Below are positions 44,788-53,597 of a stretch of 64,000 nucleotides of DNA, piece by piece. The translations under genes and the position numbers were made by a program. Each line of letters opens with the position of its first letter. Positions within the stretch are counted from its first letter, which is position 1. The stretch spans positions 62,001 to 126,000 of the forward strand of contig NZ_JAAVUV010000004.1 in the NCBI RefSeq assembly GCF_018449635.1, in the 5' to 3' direction. The notes under the pieces are model-generated. The model saw nothing but the letters and a program-made list of their open reading frames with translations. It was not told where the DNA came from and ran no database searches. The DNA comes from Caballeronia sp. dw_276 (lineage in GTDB: Bacteria; Pseudomonadota; Gammaproteobacteria; Burkholderiales; Burkholderiaceae).

Positions 44788-45261
44788 TCAGCGTTTTTCC
44801 TCCGGCGCCGATCCGCCGCTTAGCCACAAAACATCCACGTGCAGCAATTCCGACAAACGCCGGCAATCCGCATTACGCGGCAATGTAATTCCTGCCCGCC
44901 ACAACGCAACATCGCCTTCTGTCACCCCAAGCGATTTAGCCACGCGCTGCGATGTCAGCCGCGAGCGCTTGATGGTCATGTCGAGCCTTGCAGCAAATGC
45001 GCGGCCTAGACGCGGTCCGCCGCTGTTCTCGCTGCTGTCGCTGACGTGATGGTCGGTAAGAGAGTGTGCGTTCATGAATGCGCAATGCCAGGGGCGGTTA
45101 CGGTGTTCGAACGGCAACTCTAAGTGATCAAAGAGTCGTGTTAGTGACATTACATTCGCTTTAACGGCCGAAATGTTTTCGGGCGCACATAACAACGAAG
45201 ATGCGGAAATGCCAAGGCGCTCCGAGCATATTTCCTTGACGGTTTGATGGCAGGCGCACAT
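44788..45261 (-). CDS. XRE-like helix-turn-helix protein
   Basis: A 157-residue frame. The C-terminal half (from about residue 88) is a Cro/C1-type helix-turn-helix: FAARLDMTIKRSRLTSQRVAKSLGVTEGDVALWRAGITLPRNADCRRLSELL. The N-terminal half is not recognised and may be partly non-coding, since in-frame ATGs at 45150 and 45075 are also possible and none has a clear ribosome site. It is probably a small DNA-binding regulator with no visible partner. It is convergent with the diguanylate cyclase gene. Confidence 0.6.
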   Translation of the reverse strand: MCACHQTVKEICSERLGISASSLLCAPENISAVKANVMSLTRLFDHLELPFEHRNRPWHCAFMNAHSLTDHHVSDSSENSGGPRLGRAFAARLDMTIKRSRLTSQRVAKSLGVTEGDVALWRAGITLPRNADCRRLSELLHVDVLWLSGGSAPEEKR

Positions 45262-45349
45262 TTACGCTGGTTTTTGTTTCGGCGACCGCCAAAACCGGGA
45301 ACCGGCTCGAACTTTGCTGCGAATCAAATTCCAGCCAGGGGAGGAACCC

Positions 45350-46000
45350 ATGTCAGTCAACTACGGCGTGCTCAAAGGCACGGTAACCGGGCATCTCCGC
45401 AATGCAGACGATGACCATTACCAGATTCTCGTCCACGGCGGCACGACGGTTTATCGAATTGCATCGAATGTGAAATCGTCGGCGCCGCACGCGCCTTCGA
45501 CCGTGCTGTTCGAAGAACTCGACACGCTACCCGATGCATTCGTCCAGGAATTGGGCGCGCTCACGCCCGGCTTCACGAAGTTGTCATCGACGCCCGGTGG
45601 TCTTGCAATCGACTATGTACGCGGCGGGATTGTTGATACCAAGGCAATGAAACCCGTTCCGCCCGACGCGCCCGGCGCGAACAATGACCTGAAAGACAAA
45701 CTGGAAGCCGCGGTCGTGACCGCAATGGCCATGGAAGGGTCGATTGTCTACGCGTTCGGATCGCGCTGGGGACCCGAGCAAAACAAGCCGGATCAGTATT
45801 TCCATTTCGTTCCCGGCAACGGCGTTCACGATATTCACATGAACCAGGGCAACGGCGGCCAGTATGCGCGGGACAACGGCGCGTACCAGGACGGCGCGCT
45901 GATGATCGCGTATCCGGACAACACGTGGCGCGCGTTTTTCTTCGCATTCCAGTCGCAGACCTTCGATACCGATGCAAACGGCAACCCCGTGAAGTCTTAA
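45350..46000 (+). CDS. DUF2278 family protein (YukJ-like)
   Basis: A 216-residue protein of the DUF2278 family, function unknown. It opens MSVNYGVLKGTVTGHLRNADDDHYQILVH, and the middle contains GSRWGPEQNKPDQYFHFVPGNGVHDIHMNQGN, which is the family hallmark. No signal peptide is present. A strong GGGGAGG precedes the ATG at 45350. The last four bases overlap the convergent yjdM gene. Confidence 0.85.
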   Translation: MSVNYGVLKGTVTGHLRNADDDHYQILVHGGTTVYRIASNVKSSAPHAPSTVLFEELDTLPDAFVQELGALTPGFTKLSSTPGGLAIDYVRGGIVDTKAMKPVPPDAPGANNDLKDKLEAAVVTAMAMEGSIVYAFGSRWGPEQNKPDQYFHFVPGNGVHDIHMNQGNGGQYARDNGAYQDGALMIAYPDNTWRAFFFAFQSQTFDTDANGNPVKS

Positions 46001-46338
46001 GCCTTCTTCAGATAGCAAGCCTTGAGCATGAAGCTTCCGGCGTCCATCTTGCAATCGACTTCATGGTCACCGCCGACAAGCCGGATGCTTTTCACCTTCG
46101 TACCCACCTTCAGCGTGATCGATGAACCCTTGACCTTGAGGTCCTTGATCAACACGACGGAATCGCCGTTGGCGAGCACGTTGCCGTTCGCGTCCTTGAC
46201 GACGGACGTTTCGTTTTCATCGGCGGAAGCGGTATCGGTCGCGGACCATTCGTGGCCGCAGTCGGCGCAAATGATGCGGTCGGCGTCGGCGTAAGTGTTT
46301 TCCATCGCGCAGAGCGGGCAGGGCGGAAGTGTAGACAT
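45997..46338 (-). CDS. yjdM: zinc-ribbon alkylphosphonate utilisation-like protein YjdM
   Basis: A 113-residue YjdM/PhnA-family protein. The N-terminal zinc ribbon has CPLC and CADC pairs (residues 7-10 and 24-27). The C-terminal domain has GNVLANGDSVVLIKDLKVKGSS and the closing MLKACYLKKA. Despite the old phosphonate name, the family has no proven phosphonate role. It stands alone and ends four bases inside the convergent DUF2278 gene. Confidence 0.9.
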   Translation of the reverse strand: MSTLPPCPLCAMENTYADADRIICADCGHEWSATDTASADENETSVVKDANGNVLANGDSVVLIKDLKVKGSSITLKVGTKVKSIRLVGGDHEVDCKMDAGSFMLKACYLKKA

Positions 46339-46439
46339 AATTTCTCAAATAATCGTAACAGTCGAAGCGATGCAAACACGTTTCGGAATGCAAACAGGTC
46401 GCTTCGAAAGGCGGGATTATAGAGGGCTTGTACTGCGCT

Positions 46440-47612
46440 TCACGCCGTGCAACGTGGCGCGTGATTGACTACATCATTCGCATTGCCGATAAACGCCGGG
46501 CCAAGGTCCGCGAGTGTCTGGCATCCGAGCAAACACATCGCGATCAGCATTTCATCCATCATCAAATCGAGGACTCCGGCAGCGCCCGGCAAGCCGCTTG
46601 CTGCGACGCCATACAACGGCGCGCGCCCGAGCAGTACGCCGCGCGCGCCCAATGCGACCGCTTTCAATGCGTCGCTGCCGCGGCGCACACCGCCGTCGAT
46701 CAACACGGTCATGCTGTCGCCAACGGCATCCACGATTCGCGGCAACACTTCCATGGGCGCGAACGTGCTCCCCAGTTGCCGGCCTCCATGGTTCGATACA
46801 ACGATGCCATCCGCACTATGCTTCAACGCGAGCGTTGCATCGTCGGCGCTCATCAAGCCTTTCACGACGACGTTTCCGCTCCAGTGTTTGCGTACCCAGT
46901 CGAGGTCCGTCCATCCCAGGCTCAGATCCATCTGCCGGCTCAGCATGGCCGAATGACGCGATAAATCCGCGCGCTCGCCCACGCTCTTCGCAATGTTCTT
47001 CAATTGCGGCGAACCGAAGCGCGCCATTTGCATCGACCAGCGCGGATGCATTACGCAATCGGCGATGAGCTTCGGCGTCAGCTTCAACGGCAACCTGAAT
47101 CCGTTGCGCGTGTCGTGATCGCGCTTGCCGTGCACAGGGACGTCGACGGTCAAGAGAAGCGTCGAAAAACCCGCGGCGCTCGCCCGCCGCATGATGTCTT
47201 CCGCAATGCCGCGATCCTGTTGCACGTAGAGCTGCATCCACAAGTCGCCTTGCGGCGCGGCGGCGCGCACGTCCTCGAGTAGCGACGTCGATGCAGTCGA
47301 TAACGCGAACGGCAAACCCGCGCGGCTCGCCGCTTGAGCGAGAAGTTCATCGGCGCGCGGCCAGAAAAGACCGTTCAGGCCCGTTGGTCCGACGATCATC
47401 GGCGCGGCGGCTTCACGTCCGAAAAACTGCGTCGCCGTCGAGCAAATCGACACGTCTTTGAGCACGCGCGGCTTGAAAAGCCATTGTTTGTACGCGTCGA
47501 TATTGCGCTTCAACGCGTCGCCGTCTTCCGCGCCGCCATCGAGATAATCAAACGCCAAACGCGACAAACGCCGGCGCGCAGCAAGCCGGTAATCGGCCAC
47601 CGATGAAACCAT
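46440..47612 (-). CDS. FMN-dependent alpha-hydroxy-acid oxidase/dehydrogenase (LldD/MdlB family)
   Basis: A 390-residue FMN enzyme that oxidises L-2-hydroxy acids to 2-oxo acids. Catalytic and flavin residues are in place: Lys251 (VVVKGLM), His275 and Arg278 (SNHGGRQL), and the phosphate-binding DGGVRRG near 307-313. The region around 175-205 lacks a long hydrophobic anchor. GGGGAG lies five to six bases before the ATG. It is divergent from an IclR regulator, with a perfect palindrome between them. A D-specific FAD oxidase lies in the neighbouring operon, so the locus may use both enantiomers. Substrates could be lactate, mandelate or another hydroxy acid. Confidence 0.87.
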   Translation of the reverse strand: MVSSVADYRLAARRRLSRLAFDYLDGGAEDGDALKRNIDAYKQWLFKPRVLKDVSICSTATQFFGREAAAPMIVGPTGLNGLFWPRADELLAQAASRAGLPFALSTASTSLLEDVRAAAPQGDLWMQLYVQQDRGIAEDIMRRASAAGFSTLLLTVDVPVHGKRDHDTRNGFRLPLKLTPKLIADCVMHPRWSMQMARFGSPQLKNIAKSVGERADLSRHSAMLSRQMDLSLGWTDLDWVRKHWSGNVVVKGLMSADDATLALKHSADGIVVSNHGGRQLGSTFAPMEVLPRIVDAVGDSMTVLIDGGVRRGSDALKAVALGARGVLLGRAPLYGVAASGLPGAAGVLDLMMDEMLIAMCLLGCQTLADLGPAFIGNANDVVNHAPRCTA

Positions 47613-47640
47613 TCAAGCTCCCCGATTCGATTGCACTACA

Positions 47641-47657
47641 ATTGTGATAATCACAAT
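47641..47657. promoter_or_regulatory. candidate IclR operator
   Basis: ATTGTGAT, a single A, then ATCACAAT: a perfect 17-base inverted repeat in the 71-bp gap between the hydroxy-acid oxidase (minus) and the IclR gene (plus), 28 bp from the former's start codon. Position suits control of both genes by the IclR protein. Confidence 0.6.
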
Positions 47658-47683
47658 CCGATACTTTCAAGAACCAAACAAGC

Positions 47684-48511
47684 ATGGTCAAAAGCGCTGC
47701 CGGCAAGCCACAAGAGTCAGGCGAGAAAGGGGCTCAGCGCTCGTCGCTGTTTGTCGGATCAACCGAAAAAGCCTTCCAGGTCCTGCACGCGTTCGACGGT
47801 CCGAGCCGCCACATGACCCTCGTCGATATCGCCCGCGCTTCCGGCCTCGATCGCAGCGCCACGCAACGCCTCGTGCATACACTCGAAGTGCTTGGCTATC
47901 TGTATCGCGTGCCGGAAACGCGCAACTACGGCCTGACCACCAAGGTGCTGCAGTTCTCGTACAACTACGTGCGCGCAAACGAACTCATCGATAAAGCCTC
48001 GCCGTATCTTCTCGACATCAGCCGCCGGCTTGGCGAAACCACCAACCTTCAGGAGCTCGACGGCCACGAGATCGTGTTCGTCGCGCGCTTTCCAGGGCAG
48101 CATCTGGTCAACATCGACATCGTGGTTGGCGCGCGTTTGCCGGCCATGTTCACGGCATCGGGCATCGCGATCCTGTCGCGCCTTTCCGATGACCGCGTGC
48201 GCGAAATCCTTTCGCAAACGCGGCTCGATCCCATCACGCATTACACCGAAACCAATCCCGACAAACTGCTTGAACGCGTGCGCAAGGTCGCGCGGCGCGG
48301 CTACGCAGTGATCGAAAACGAAACCGTGCTCGGCGATATTTCCGTGGCTGCGCCGGTGACGGATCACGGCGGCATGGCGGTCGCTGCGATCAACATTTCC
48401 GTGCCCACGTCGCGCTGGTCAATCGAACGCGTTGAAGCAGAACTTGCGCAGCACGTGCAGGTCGCCGCGACTTCCATATCGAAGGCGCGGCTTTCCGGCT
48501 ACAAGCGCTGA
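47684..48511 (+). CDS. IclR family transcriptional regulator
   Basis: A 275-residue IclR-type regulator. The N-terminal winged helix includes KAFQVLHAFDGPSRHMTLVDIARASGLDRSATQRLVHTLEVLGYL at about 29-73. The C-terminal effector domain has ETTNLQELDGHEIVFVARFPG and the closing GGMAVAAINISVPTSRWS. It is divergent from the FMN hydroxy-acid oxidase and convergent with the DapA-family gene. It probably controls the oxidase and perhaps the ABC operon; the effector is likely the hydroxy or oxo acid (inference). Confidence 0.88.
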   Translation: MVKSAAGKPQESGEKGAQRSSLFVGSTEKAFQVLHAFDGPSRHMTLVDIARASGLDRSATQRLVHTLEVLGYLYRVPETRNYGLTTKVLQFSYNYVRANELIDKASPYLLDISRRLGETTNLQELDGHEIVFVARFPGQHLVNIDIVVGARLPAMFTASGIAILSRLSDDRVREILSQTRLDPITHYTETNPDKLLERVRKVARRGYAVIENETVLGDISVAAPVTDHGGMAVAAINISVPTSRWSIERVEAELAQHVQVAATSISKARLSGYKR

Positions 48512-48520
48512 GCGTCCAAA

Positions 48521-49426
48521 TCAACGCTTGCGTTCGAACAGATCGAGTTGCTTTTCCAGTTCGGCGCGCAGATTCGCCGACAACGCCGGGTCTGCCTGAA
48601 CCAGCGGCGCGAGCATGTGGGGTGCGTGGACATCGATGAGATCCATCACGGACTTCATCGGGCCCGGATTCGTCTCGGCGAAGGCCATGTTCATCAACGG
48701 AATCAGCGAGCGATGCAGCGCGAGCGCGTCCTGCGTCTTGCCTTCGCGAGCCAGGTCGTAGATCTTTTTCCACGCGGTCGGCAACAACGTCGCCGTCACC
48801 ACGATGCCACCGCGCGCACCAGCCGCCACGTGCAGCGGGAACAGCGTGTCCTCGCCGCTCAACACGGCGAACGATTCATCGACGCCCGCGACCGTGCGCA
48901 AGAAGTGCCACATGTCCGTGTTGCACGCCTTCATGCCAATGATCCGCTCGTGCTTCGACAACTCATGCAGGACTTCGGGCGCAATCGCAATGCGTGTGCG
49001 GTACGGGATTTCGTAGATGAGAATCGGCAACGGGGATTCATCGGCGTAACGCAGGAAGTAGTCGCGAATGCCGCCTTGCGTCGGGTTCGTGTAATAGGGC
49101 GTCAGCACGAGCAGACCATCGGCGCCCGCAGCGGCGAAATCCTTGCCGGCCTGCATCGCGTCGTGATAGCCGGGATCAAGCACGCCGGCGATTACCGGAA
49201 TCTTTCCCGCTGCTTCCTTCGCCGTGATTTCGGCCATACGAATGCGTTCCGCGCGCGAAAGCGCGCCGTATTCACCGGTGCCGCCGAGAGGCACCACCCC
49301 ATCCACGCCTTGCTTCAGCAGATAGCGCATCAGGGCGCGGGCGGCATCGGCGTTGATGGTGTCGTCGGGATTGACGGGGGTTGGAATGGCCGGAAAAACG
49401 CCACGCAGTTGTTGAGCTGAAAGCAT
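48521..49426 (-). CDS. DapA-family aldolase/dehydratase
   Basis: A 301-residue dihydrodipicolinate synthase-like TIM barrel. The substrate carboxylate loop GGTGEY is at 48-53, the tyrosine is Tyr138 (IYEIPYRT), and the Schiff-base lysine is Lys166 (IGMKAC). YEIPYRT in place of the biosynthetic YNVPGRT, and the catabolic neighbours, argue against lysine synthesis. Relatives include oxo-acid aldolases and dehydratases. The ATG at 49426 follows AGGA. It is last in an operon after the ABC importer permease (26 bp). It may cleave or dehydrate the 2-oxo acid made by the oxidases. Confidence 0.85.
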   Translation of the reverse strand: MLSAQQLRGVFPAIPTPVNPDDTINADAARALMRYLLKQGVDGVVPLGGTGEYGALSRAERIRMAEITAKEAAGKIPVIAGVLDPGYHDAMQAGKDFAAAGADGLLVLTPYYTNPTQGGIRDYFLRYADESPLPILIYEIPYRTRIAIAPEVLHELSKHERIIGMKACNTDMWHFLRTVAGVDESFAVLSGEDTLFPLHVAAGARGGIVVTATLLPTAWKKIYDLAREGKTQDALALHRSLIPLMNMAFAETNPGPMKSVMDLIDVHAPHMLAPLVQADPALSANLRAELEKQLDLFERKR

Positions 49427-49452
49427 GAGCAAGTCCTGTAAATCAAGGTTAT

Positions 49453-51258
49453 TCAAGAAGCAAGGCTGCGTCGGCGCAAGCGGTCGGCGACCCAGATCAG
49501 CACCGCAATAAACACAAACAAACACGTCGATACCGCCGCGATGACCGGCGAAATCTGCATCGTGATTTCGTCCCAGAACTGCTTGGGCAGGGTCGTGCTC
49601 AAACCGCCCGACGAGAAGAGGGCGATGGTGAGTTCATCGAAGGACGTTGCGAACGCGAACAGGAACGACGACATCAAACCTGCGGCAAGGATCGGGAACG
49701 TGACGCGGCGCAATGTGGCCCACGGACGCGCGCCCATGCTTTGCGCGGCGAGGTCGAGGCGTGTGTCGTAGTTGCGCAGCACGGCCATCATGGTGATCAC
49801 CACGTACGGCACGGCAACCACCGTATGCGCCAGCACGAGTCCATACGACGAACCAATCAGCCCGATCTTCGCGAAGAAATAAAACACGCCGACCGCGATG
49901 ATCATGCGCGGCACGACGATCGGCGCGAGCACGAACGCGAGCATCGCGGCCTTGCCTTTCATGCCGCCGCGTACGAGCAGGAAAGCGGCGGGCGTGCCGA
50001 TCAGCATCGAAAGAATGCCGGTGCCGATACCTACGAGCATCGAACGTGTGATGGCCTGCATCCACAACGGCGAATCCGTGATCTGCCGATACCACTGCAG
50101 CGAAAATCCGTGCGGCGGCCATGCAAGGCCGGAAGCTGAATCGAAGGAAAGCGGGATCATCAGGAACGCAGGCGCGCTCAGAAACACGAGCAGCAGGATC
50201 ACGACCGCACGCAAGGTGAGGCTCGCACCCTCGGCTGCGCGTTTGCGCCGTTTCGGCAGCAGGCCGATGACGAGATCAGTGACGTTCCCTAGCGTCGTCA
50301 GGATGAAATCGCCGAGTTTGCGGCCGAATCCGCCGCCGTGTTTCGGGCCGCGTGCGGAGGAGCCGCCGGCCATTGTCGACAGTCCGACCAGGCGGTCATA
50401 GATGAGGAACACGATCAGCACGACCGCCAGCAGCAACACGGAAATCGCGCCCGCGAAACCCCAGTTCAACGCCTGCATGACCTGATCGATGATCAGTTGC
50501 GTGATCATTGTTTGATGACGTCCGCCGAGCAGCGTAGGCGTGATGAAGAAGCCGATTGCCGTGACGAAGACCATCAATGCGCCTGCCGCGACGCCCGGCA
50601 GGGACAACGGAAAATACACTTTCCAGAACACCGTGCCGGGACGCGCACCGAGCGTTGCCGCAGCGCTCGGCAAACGCCGGTCGATATTCTCCATCACCGA
50701 CAACATGGTCAGCACCGCGAGCGGCATCAACGCGTGGACCATGCCGACAATCACGGCAGAGAAGTTGTAAAGCAGGTTCATCGGCCGGTCGATAATCCCC
50801 AACCCCATCAGAACCTGGTTGATCACGCCGTTGCGCCCGAGCAGCACGACCCATGCAAATGTGCGCACGAGAAAGCTGGTCCAGAAGGAAAGCAGGACCC
50901 AGAACAGAAGACGATTCTTGCGTTCCCGCGTCAACGATGAAATCAGATACGCGATCGGATACCCGGTCAGCACCGAAAAGAACGTGGTCCACAAGGAGAC
51001 CTTCAGCGTGATGACCAACACATCCACATAAACCGACGAGGCAAACAGCCGCTTGTATTCCACGAGCGTGAACCCCGTGCCGTTATGCACGCTCAGGAGC
51101 AGCAACTGCCCGACGGGATAGACCAGCATCACGAGCAGAAGGATCACGATCGGCGCACTCATCGCGCCGGGACGCAACCAGGCGCGCCATCGCGCAGGAC
51201 GGTGCGGGAGCATCTCGGGATGCGGTTGTTCGGCGACCAAGGCGGAGCGATTCATCAT
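49453..51258 (-). CDS. fused PotB-PotC-type ABC transporter permease
   Basis: A 601-residue membrane protein combining two permease units. Residues about 30-315 match PotB-type subunits and 345-600 match PotC-type. Each has its own ABC-coupling EAA-like loop (AAATLGARPGTVFWKVYFPLSLPG and AAQSMGARPWATLRRVTFPI). A basic linker (about 300-345, including KRRKRAA) joins them. Spermidine/putrescine-type importers usually have two separate genes. The ATG immediately follows the ATPase stop codon. It imports the ligand bound by the Tat-exported binding protein of this operon. Confidence 0.9.
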   Translation of the reverse strand: MMNRSALVAEQPHPEMLPHRPARWRAWLRPGAMSAPIVILLLVMLVYPVGQLLLLSVHNGTGFTLVEYKRLFASSVYVDVLVITLKVSLWTTFFSVLTGYPIAYLISSLTRERKNRLLFWVLLSFWTSFLVRTFAWVVLLGRNGVINQVLMGLGIIDRPMNLLYNFSAVIVGMVHALMPLAVLTMLSVMENIDRRLPSAAATLGARPGTVFWKVYFPLSLPGVAAGALMVFVTAIGFFITPTLLGGRHQTMITQLIIDQVMQALNWGFAGAISVLLLAVVLIVFLIYDRLVGLSTMAGGSSARGPKHGGGFGRKLGDFILTTLGNVTDLVIGLLPKRRKRAAEGASLTLRAVVILLLVFLSAPAFLMIPLSFDSASGLAWPPHGFSLQWYRQITDSPLWMQAITRSMLVGIGTGILSMLIGTPAAFLLVRGGMKGKAAMLAFVLAPIVVPRMIIAVGVFYFFAKIGLIGSSYGLVLAHTVVAVPYVVITMMAVLRNYDTRLDLAAQSMGARPWATLRRVTFPILAAGLMSSFLFAFATSFDELTIALFSSGGLSTTLPKQFWDEITMQISPVIAAVSTCLFVFIAVLIWVADRLRRRSLAS

Positions 51259-52356
51259 TTACCCCGCGATCGCAACAGCGTCCGCAGTCAGCCACGAAAG
51301 CCCGAGCGTCTGCCCGATTTCGTACTGGCTACCGAGCCGGTTGGTGGGAAACGCGGCGACGAGCGGTGGTGCGTCGGTGATATGCGACTGCAAGTAAAGC
51401 TTCGTCATGCTGCCGGTGACCATGATGTCAGTGAGCTTCGCCGACAACGTGCCGCCATTGATGAACCCGGCCGGTGGACCATCGTGGATCTGCAGGTTCT
51501 GCGGACGAAGCATCAGTTTCACGGGCTTGCCATCGCGGATCACGGTGTCGTACGCCATGGCGTTCACATTCGCGCCGCCCTGCACGCAGATCTGCACCTG
51601 ATCGCCGGTGCGGCCGGTGACCACTGCATCGAGCAGATTCGATTCACCCAGGAAGTCCGCAACGAAGACGCTTTTCGGCCGGAAATACAAATCGGCCGGC
51701 GATCCAAGCTGCGCGATAGAACCCGCGTTCATCAGGCAGATGCGATCGGACATGGTCATCGCTTCTTCCTGATCGTGCGTGACGTACACAATCGTCGTCC
51801 CGAGATCACGATGAATCCGCTTGATCTCCAGTTGCATCTGGTCGCGCAGTTTCTTGTCGAGCGCGCCGAGCGGTTCGTCCATCAGGATGATCGACGGTCT
51901 GTAGACCATGCATCGCGCGAGCGCGATCCGCTGTTGCTGGCCACCCGACAATTCACGCGGATAACGTCCGGCCACATGCGGCAGATGCACCATTTCCAGC
52001 GCCTGCATGACCTTCTCGCGCGTGGCCTTTGCGTCGGTCTTGCGCATCTGCAGCGGGAACGCGACGTTCTCCGCGACCGTCATGTGCGGGAACAGCGCAT
52101 AGTTCTGAAACACCATGCCGATGTCCCGTTCATATGGCGCGCCATACGTCACATCGACGCCATTGATGCGCACTTGTCCATCGTCCGGTTGCGACAATCC
52201 GGCGATAAGACTCAGCAACGTGGTCTTGCCCGAACCGCTCGGTCCGAGCAGGGTCAGGAATTCGCCCTGGGCGACATCGAGATCGATGGGAGCGAGCGCG
52301 ACGAAGTCACCGTAGCGCTTGCACAGTCCCGTGATTTGAAGATTCGAGGCAGACAT
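51259..52356 (-). CDS. ABC transporter ATP-binding protein, PotA type
   Basis: A 365-residue ATPase. Walker A is GPSGSGKTTL at about 34-43, the signature is LSGGQQQRIALARC near 135, Walker B is IILMDEPLGALD near 155, and the switch histidine is in VTHDQEEA. A C-terminal TOBE-like domain (from about 280) is present. It belongs to the spermidine/putrescine/thiamine group and powers the fused permease downstream, whose start codon abuts its stop. The solute-binding gene ends 43 bp upstream. Confidence 0.92.
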   Translation of the reverse strand: MSASNLQITGLCKRYGDFVALAPIDLDVAQGEFLTLLGPSGSGKTTLLSLIAGLSQPDDGQVRINGVDVTYGAPYERDIGMVFQNYALFPHMTVAENVAFPLQMRKTDAKATREKVMQALEMVHLPHVAGRYPRELSGGQQQRIALARCMVYRPSIILMDEPLGALDKKLRDQMQLEIKRIHRDLGTTIVYVTHDQEEAMTMSDRICLMNAGSIAQLGSPADLYFRPKSVFVADFLGESNLLDAVVTGRTGDQVQICVQGGANVNAMAYDTVIRDGKPVKLMLRPQNLQIHDGPPAGFINGGTLSAKLTDIMVTGSMTKLYLQSHITDAPPLVAAFPTNRLGSQYEIGQTLGLSWLTADAVAIAG

Positions 52357-52399
52357 GTTGATGGCATCCCTTGCAGTAAAACGCGGTGACTTGAAAGAC

Positions 52400-53506
52400 T
52401 TACGTCAGGATCCAGCTATTGAATTTTTCCAGCGCGACGCTTTGTTTTTCTTGCCAGAATTTCGCATCGATATGCAGGCCGTTCTTCATGTTTTCCGGGA
52501 ACGTCGGGCAATTCTTCGCGATCTCCGGTTTGATGAAGTTGAATGCTTCGGGCTGCGTCACGCCTGCAGGGAAGTATTCGACGAGCGCGGCCTGACGCTT
52601 CGGATCGGATGCGAACTTGATGAACTCGCGGCATGCGGCGGCGTTCGGCGTGCCTTTGAGAATCGACCAGTTGTCGCAGCCCCAGATGTTCTGGTTCCAC
52701 ACAATCGCGACCGGCGCGCCATTTGCAATCGCCGATTGCGCGCGTGACACCCACGTGCTGATCATGTCGACTTCACCCGAACCGAGCATCTGTTCGACTT
52801 GCGAGCCCGTCGTCCACCACACGTCCACGTGCTTCGAAATCTTGTCGAGACTTGCAATGCCTTTATCGAAATTGACCGGATAGACCTGCGATGCCGGGAC
52901 GCCCGCGCCCATCAGCGCTTCCTCGAAGGTATCGAACGGATATTTGCGCAAGCCGCGACGACCCGGAAAGTCGTTCACGTTCCACATATCGGCCCAGGAC
53001 GTCGGCGCCTTGCGGCCTTTGAACGCATCCGTGCGATACGCAAGCACGGTCGTATAAACGTTCGTGCCGACGCCATATGGCGACATGTACTGCGCAGGAA
53101 TCTTCGAGATCATCGGGTCGGCTTCGAGACCGTGCTTCTCCAGATATTCCTTGCCGCCGCCGGTGAGCAGGAGGATCGCCGGCTGGCTGATCTTCGCCAT
53201 GTCCCAGGTATAGCTGCCGGTCTCGACCATGCTCTTGATCTGCGCGGTCGGTTCGGCGTTCGCCTGAACCCCGACTACTTCGATCCCGGTCTTTTCCGTG
53301 AACGGCTTGTAGAAAACGGCGCCGTACGCTTTCGTGTAGATGCCGCCATCGTCGCGAATCACGATGCGTTTGCTCGCCGCGCGCGACGGCGTCCAGACGA
53401 ACGGGAACGCGACCGCCGCCGCACCGGCGGCAGCAGTCTTGATGACCGTGCGGCGGCCGGGATTTTGAATCGCTTGAATCTCATCGCGTGCGGGCTGCTT
53501 TTTCAT
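52400..53506 (-). CDS. ABC transporter periplasmic solute-binding protein (PotD type), Tat-like signal
   Basis: A 368-residue binding protein of the spermidine/putrescine family. The N-terminus has a twin-arginine pattern (GRRTVIK at 17-23) and a hydrophobic stretch AAAGAAAVAFPFVW, then SRAA cleavage. The mature part begins KRIVIRDDGGIYTKAYG. Conserved ligand-pocket segments include DMAKISQPA and STWVSRAQSAIANG. It is second in the operon, 91 bp after the FAD oxidase and 43 bp before the ATPase. Given the neighbouring hydroxy-acid enzymes the ligand is probably a carboxylate and not a polyamine (inference). Confidence 0.88.
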   Translation of the reverse strand: MKKQPARDEIQAIQNPGRRTVIKTAAAGAAAVAFPFVWTPSRAASKRIVIRDDGGIYTKAYGAVFYKPFTEKTGIEVVGVQANAEPTAQIKSMVETGSYTWDMAKISQPAILLLTGGGKEYLEKHGLEADPMISKIPAQYMSPYGVGTNVYTTVLAYRTDAFKGRKAPTSWADMWNVNDFPGRRGLRKYPFDTFEEALMGAGVPASQVYPVNFDKGIASLDKISKHVDVWWTTGSQVEQMLGSGEVDMISTWVSRAQSAIANGAPVAIVWNQNIWGCDNWSILKGTPNAAACREFIKFASDPKRQAALVEYFPAGVTQPEAFNFIKPEIAKNCPTFPENMKNGLHIDAKFWQEKQSVALEKFNSWILT

Positions 53507-53597
53507 GTCGGCTCCAAGGGTGTGGATGGAAACAGAAACGCTAGGGGTGCGAATGTCCGGGCTTCTTTTTGCGGCGGCCCGGATCAGGCAGGGACGT

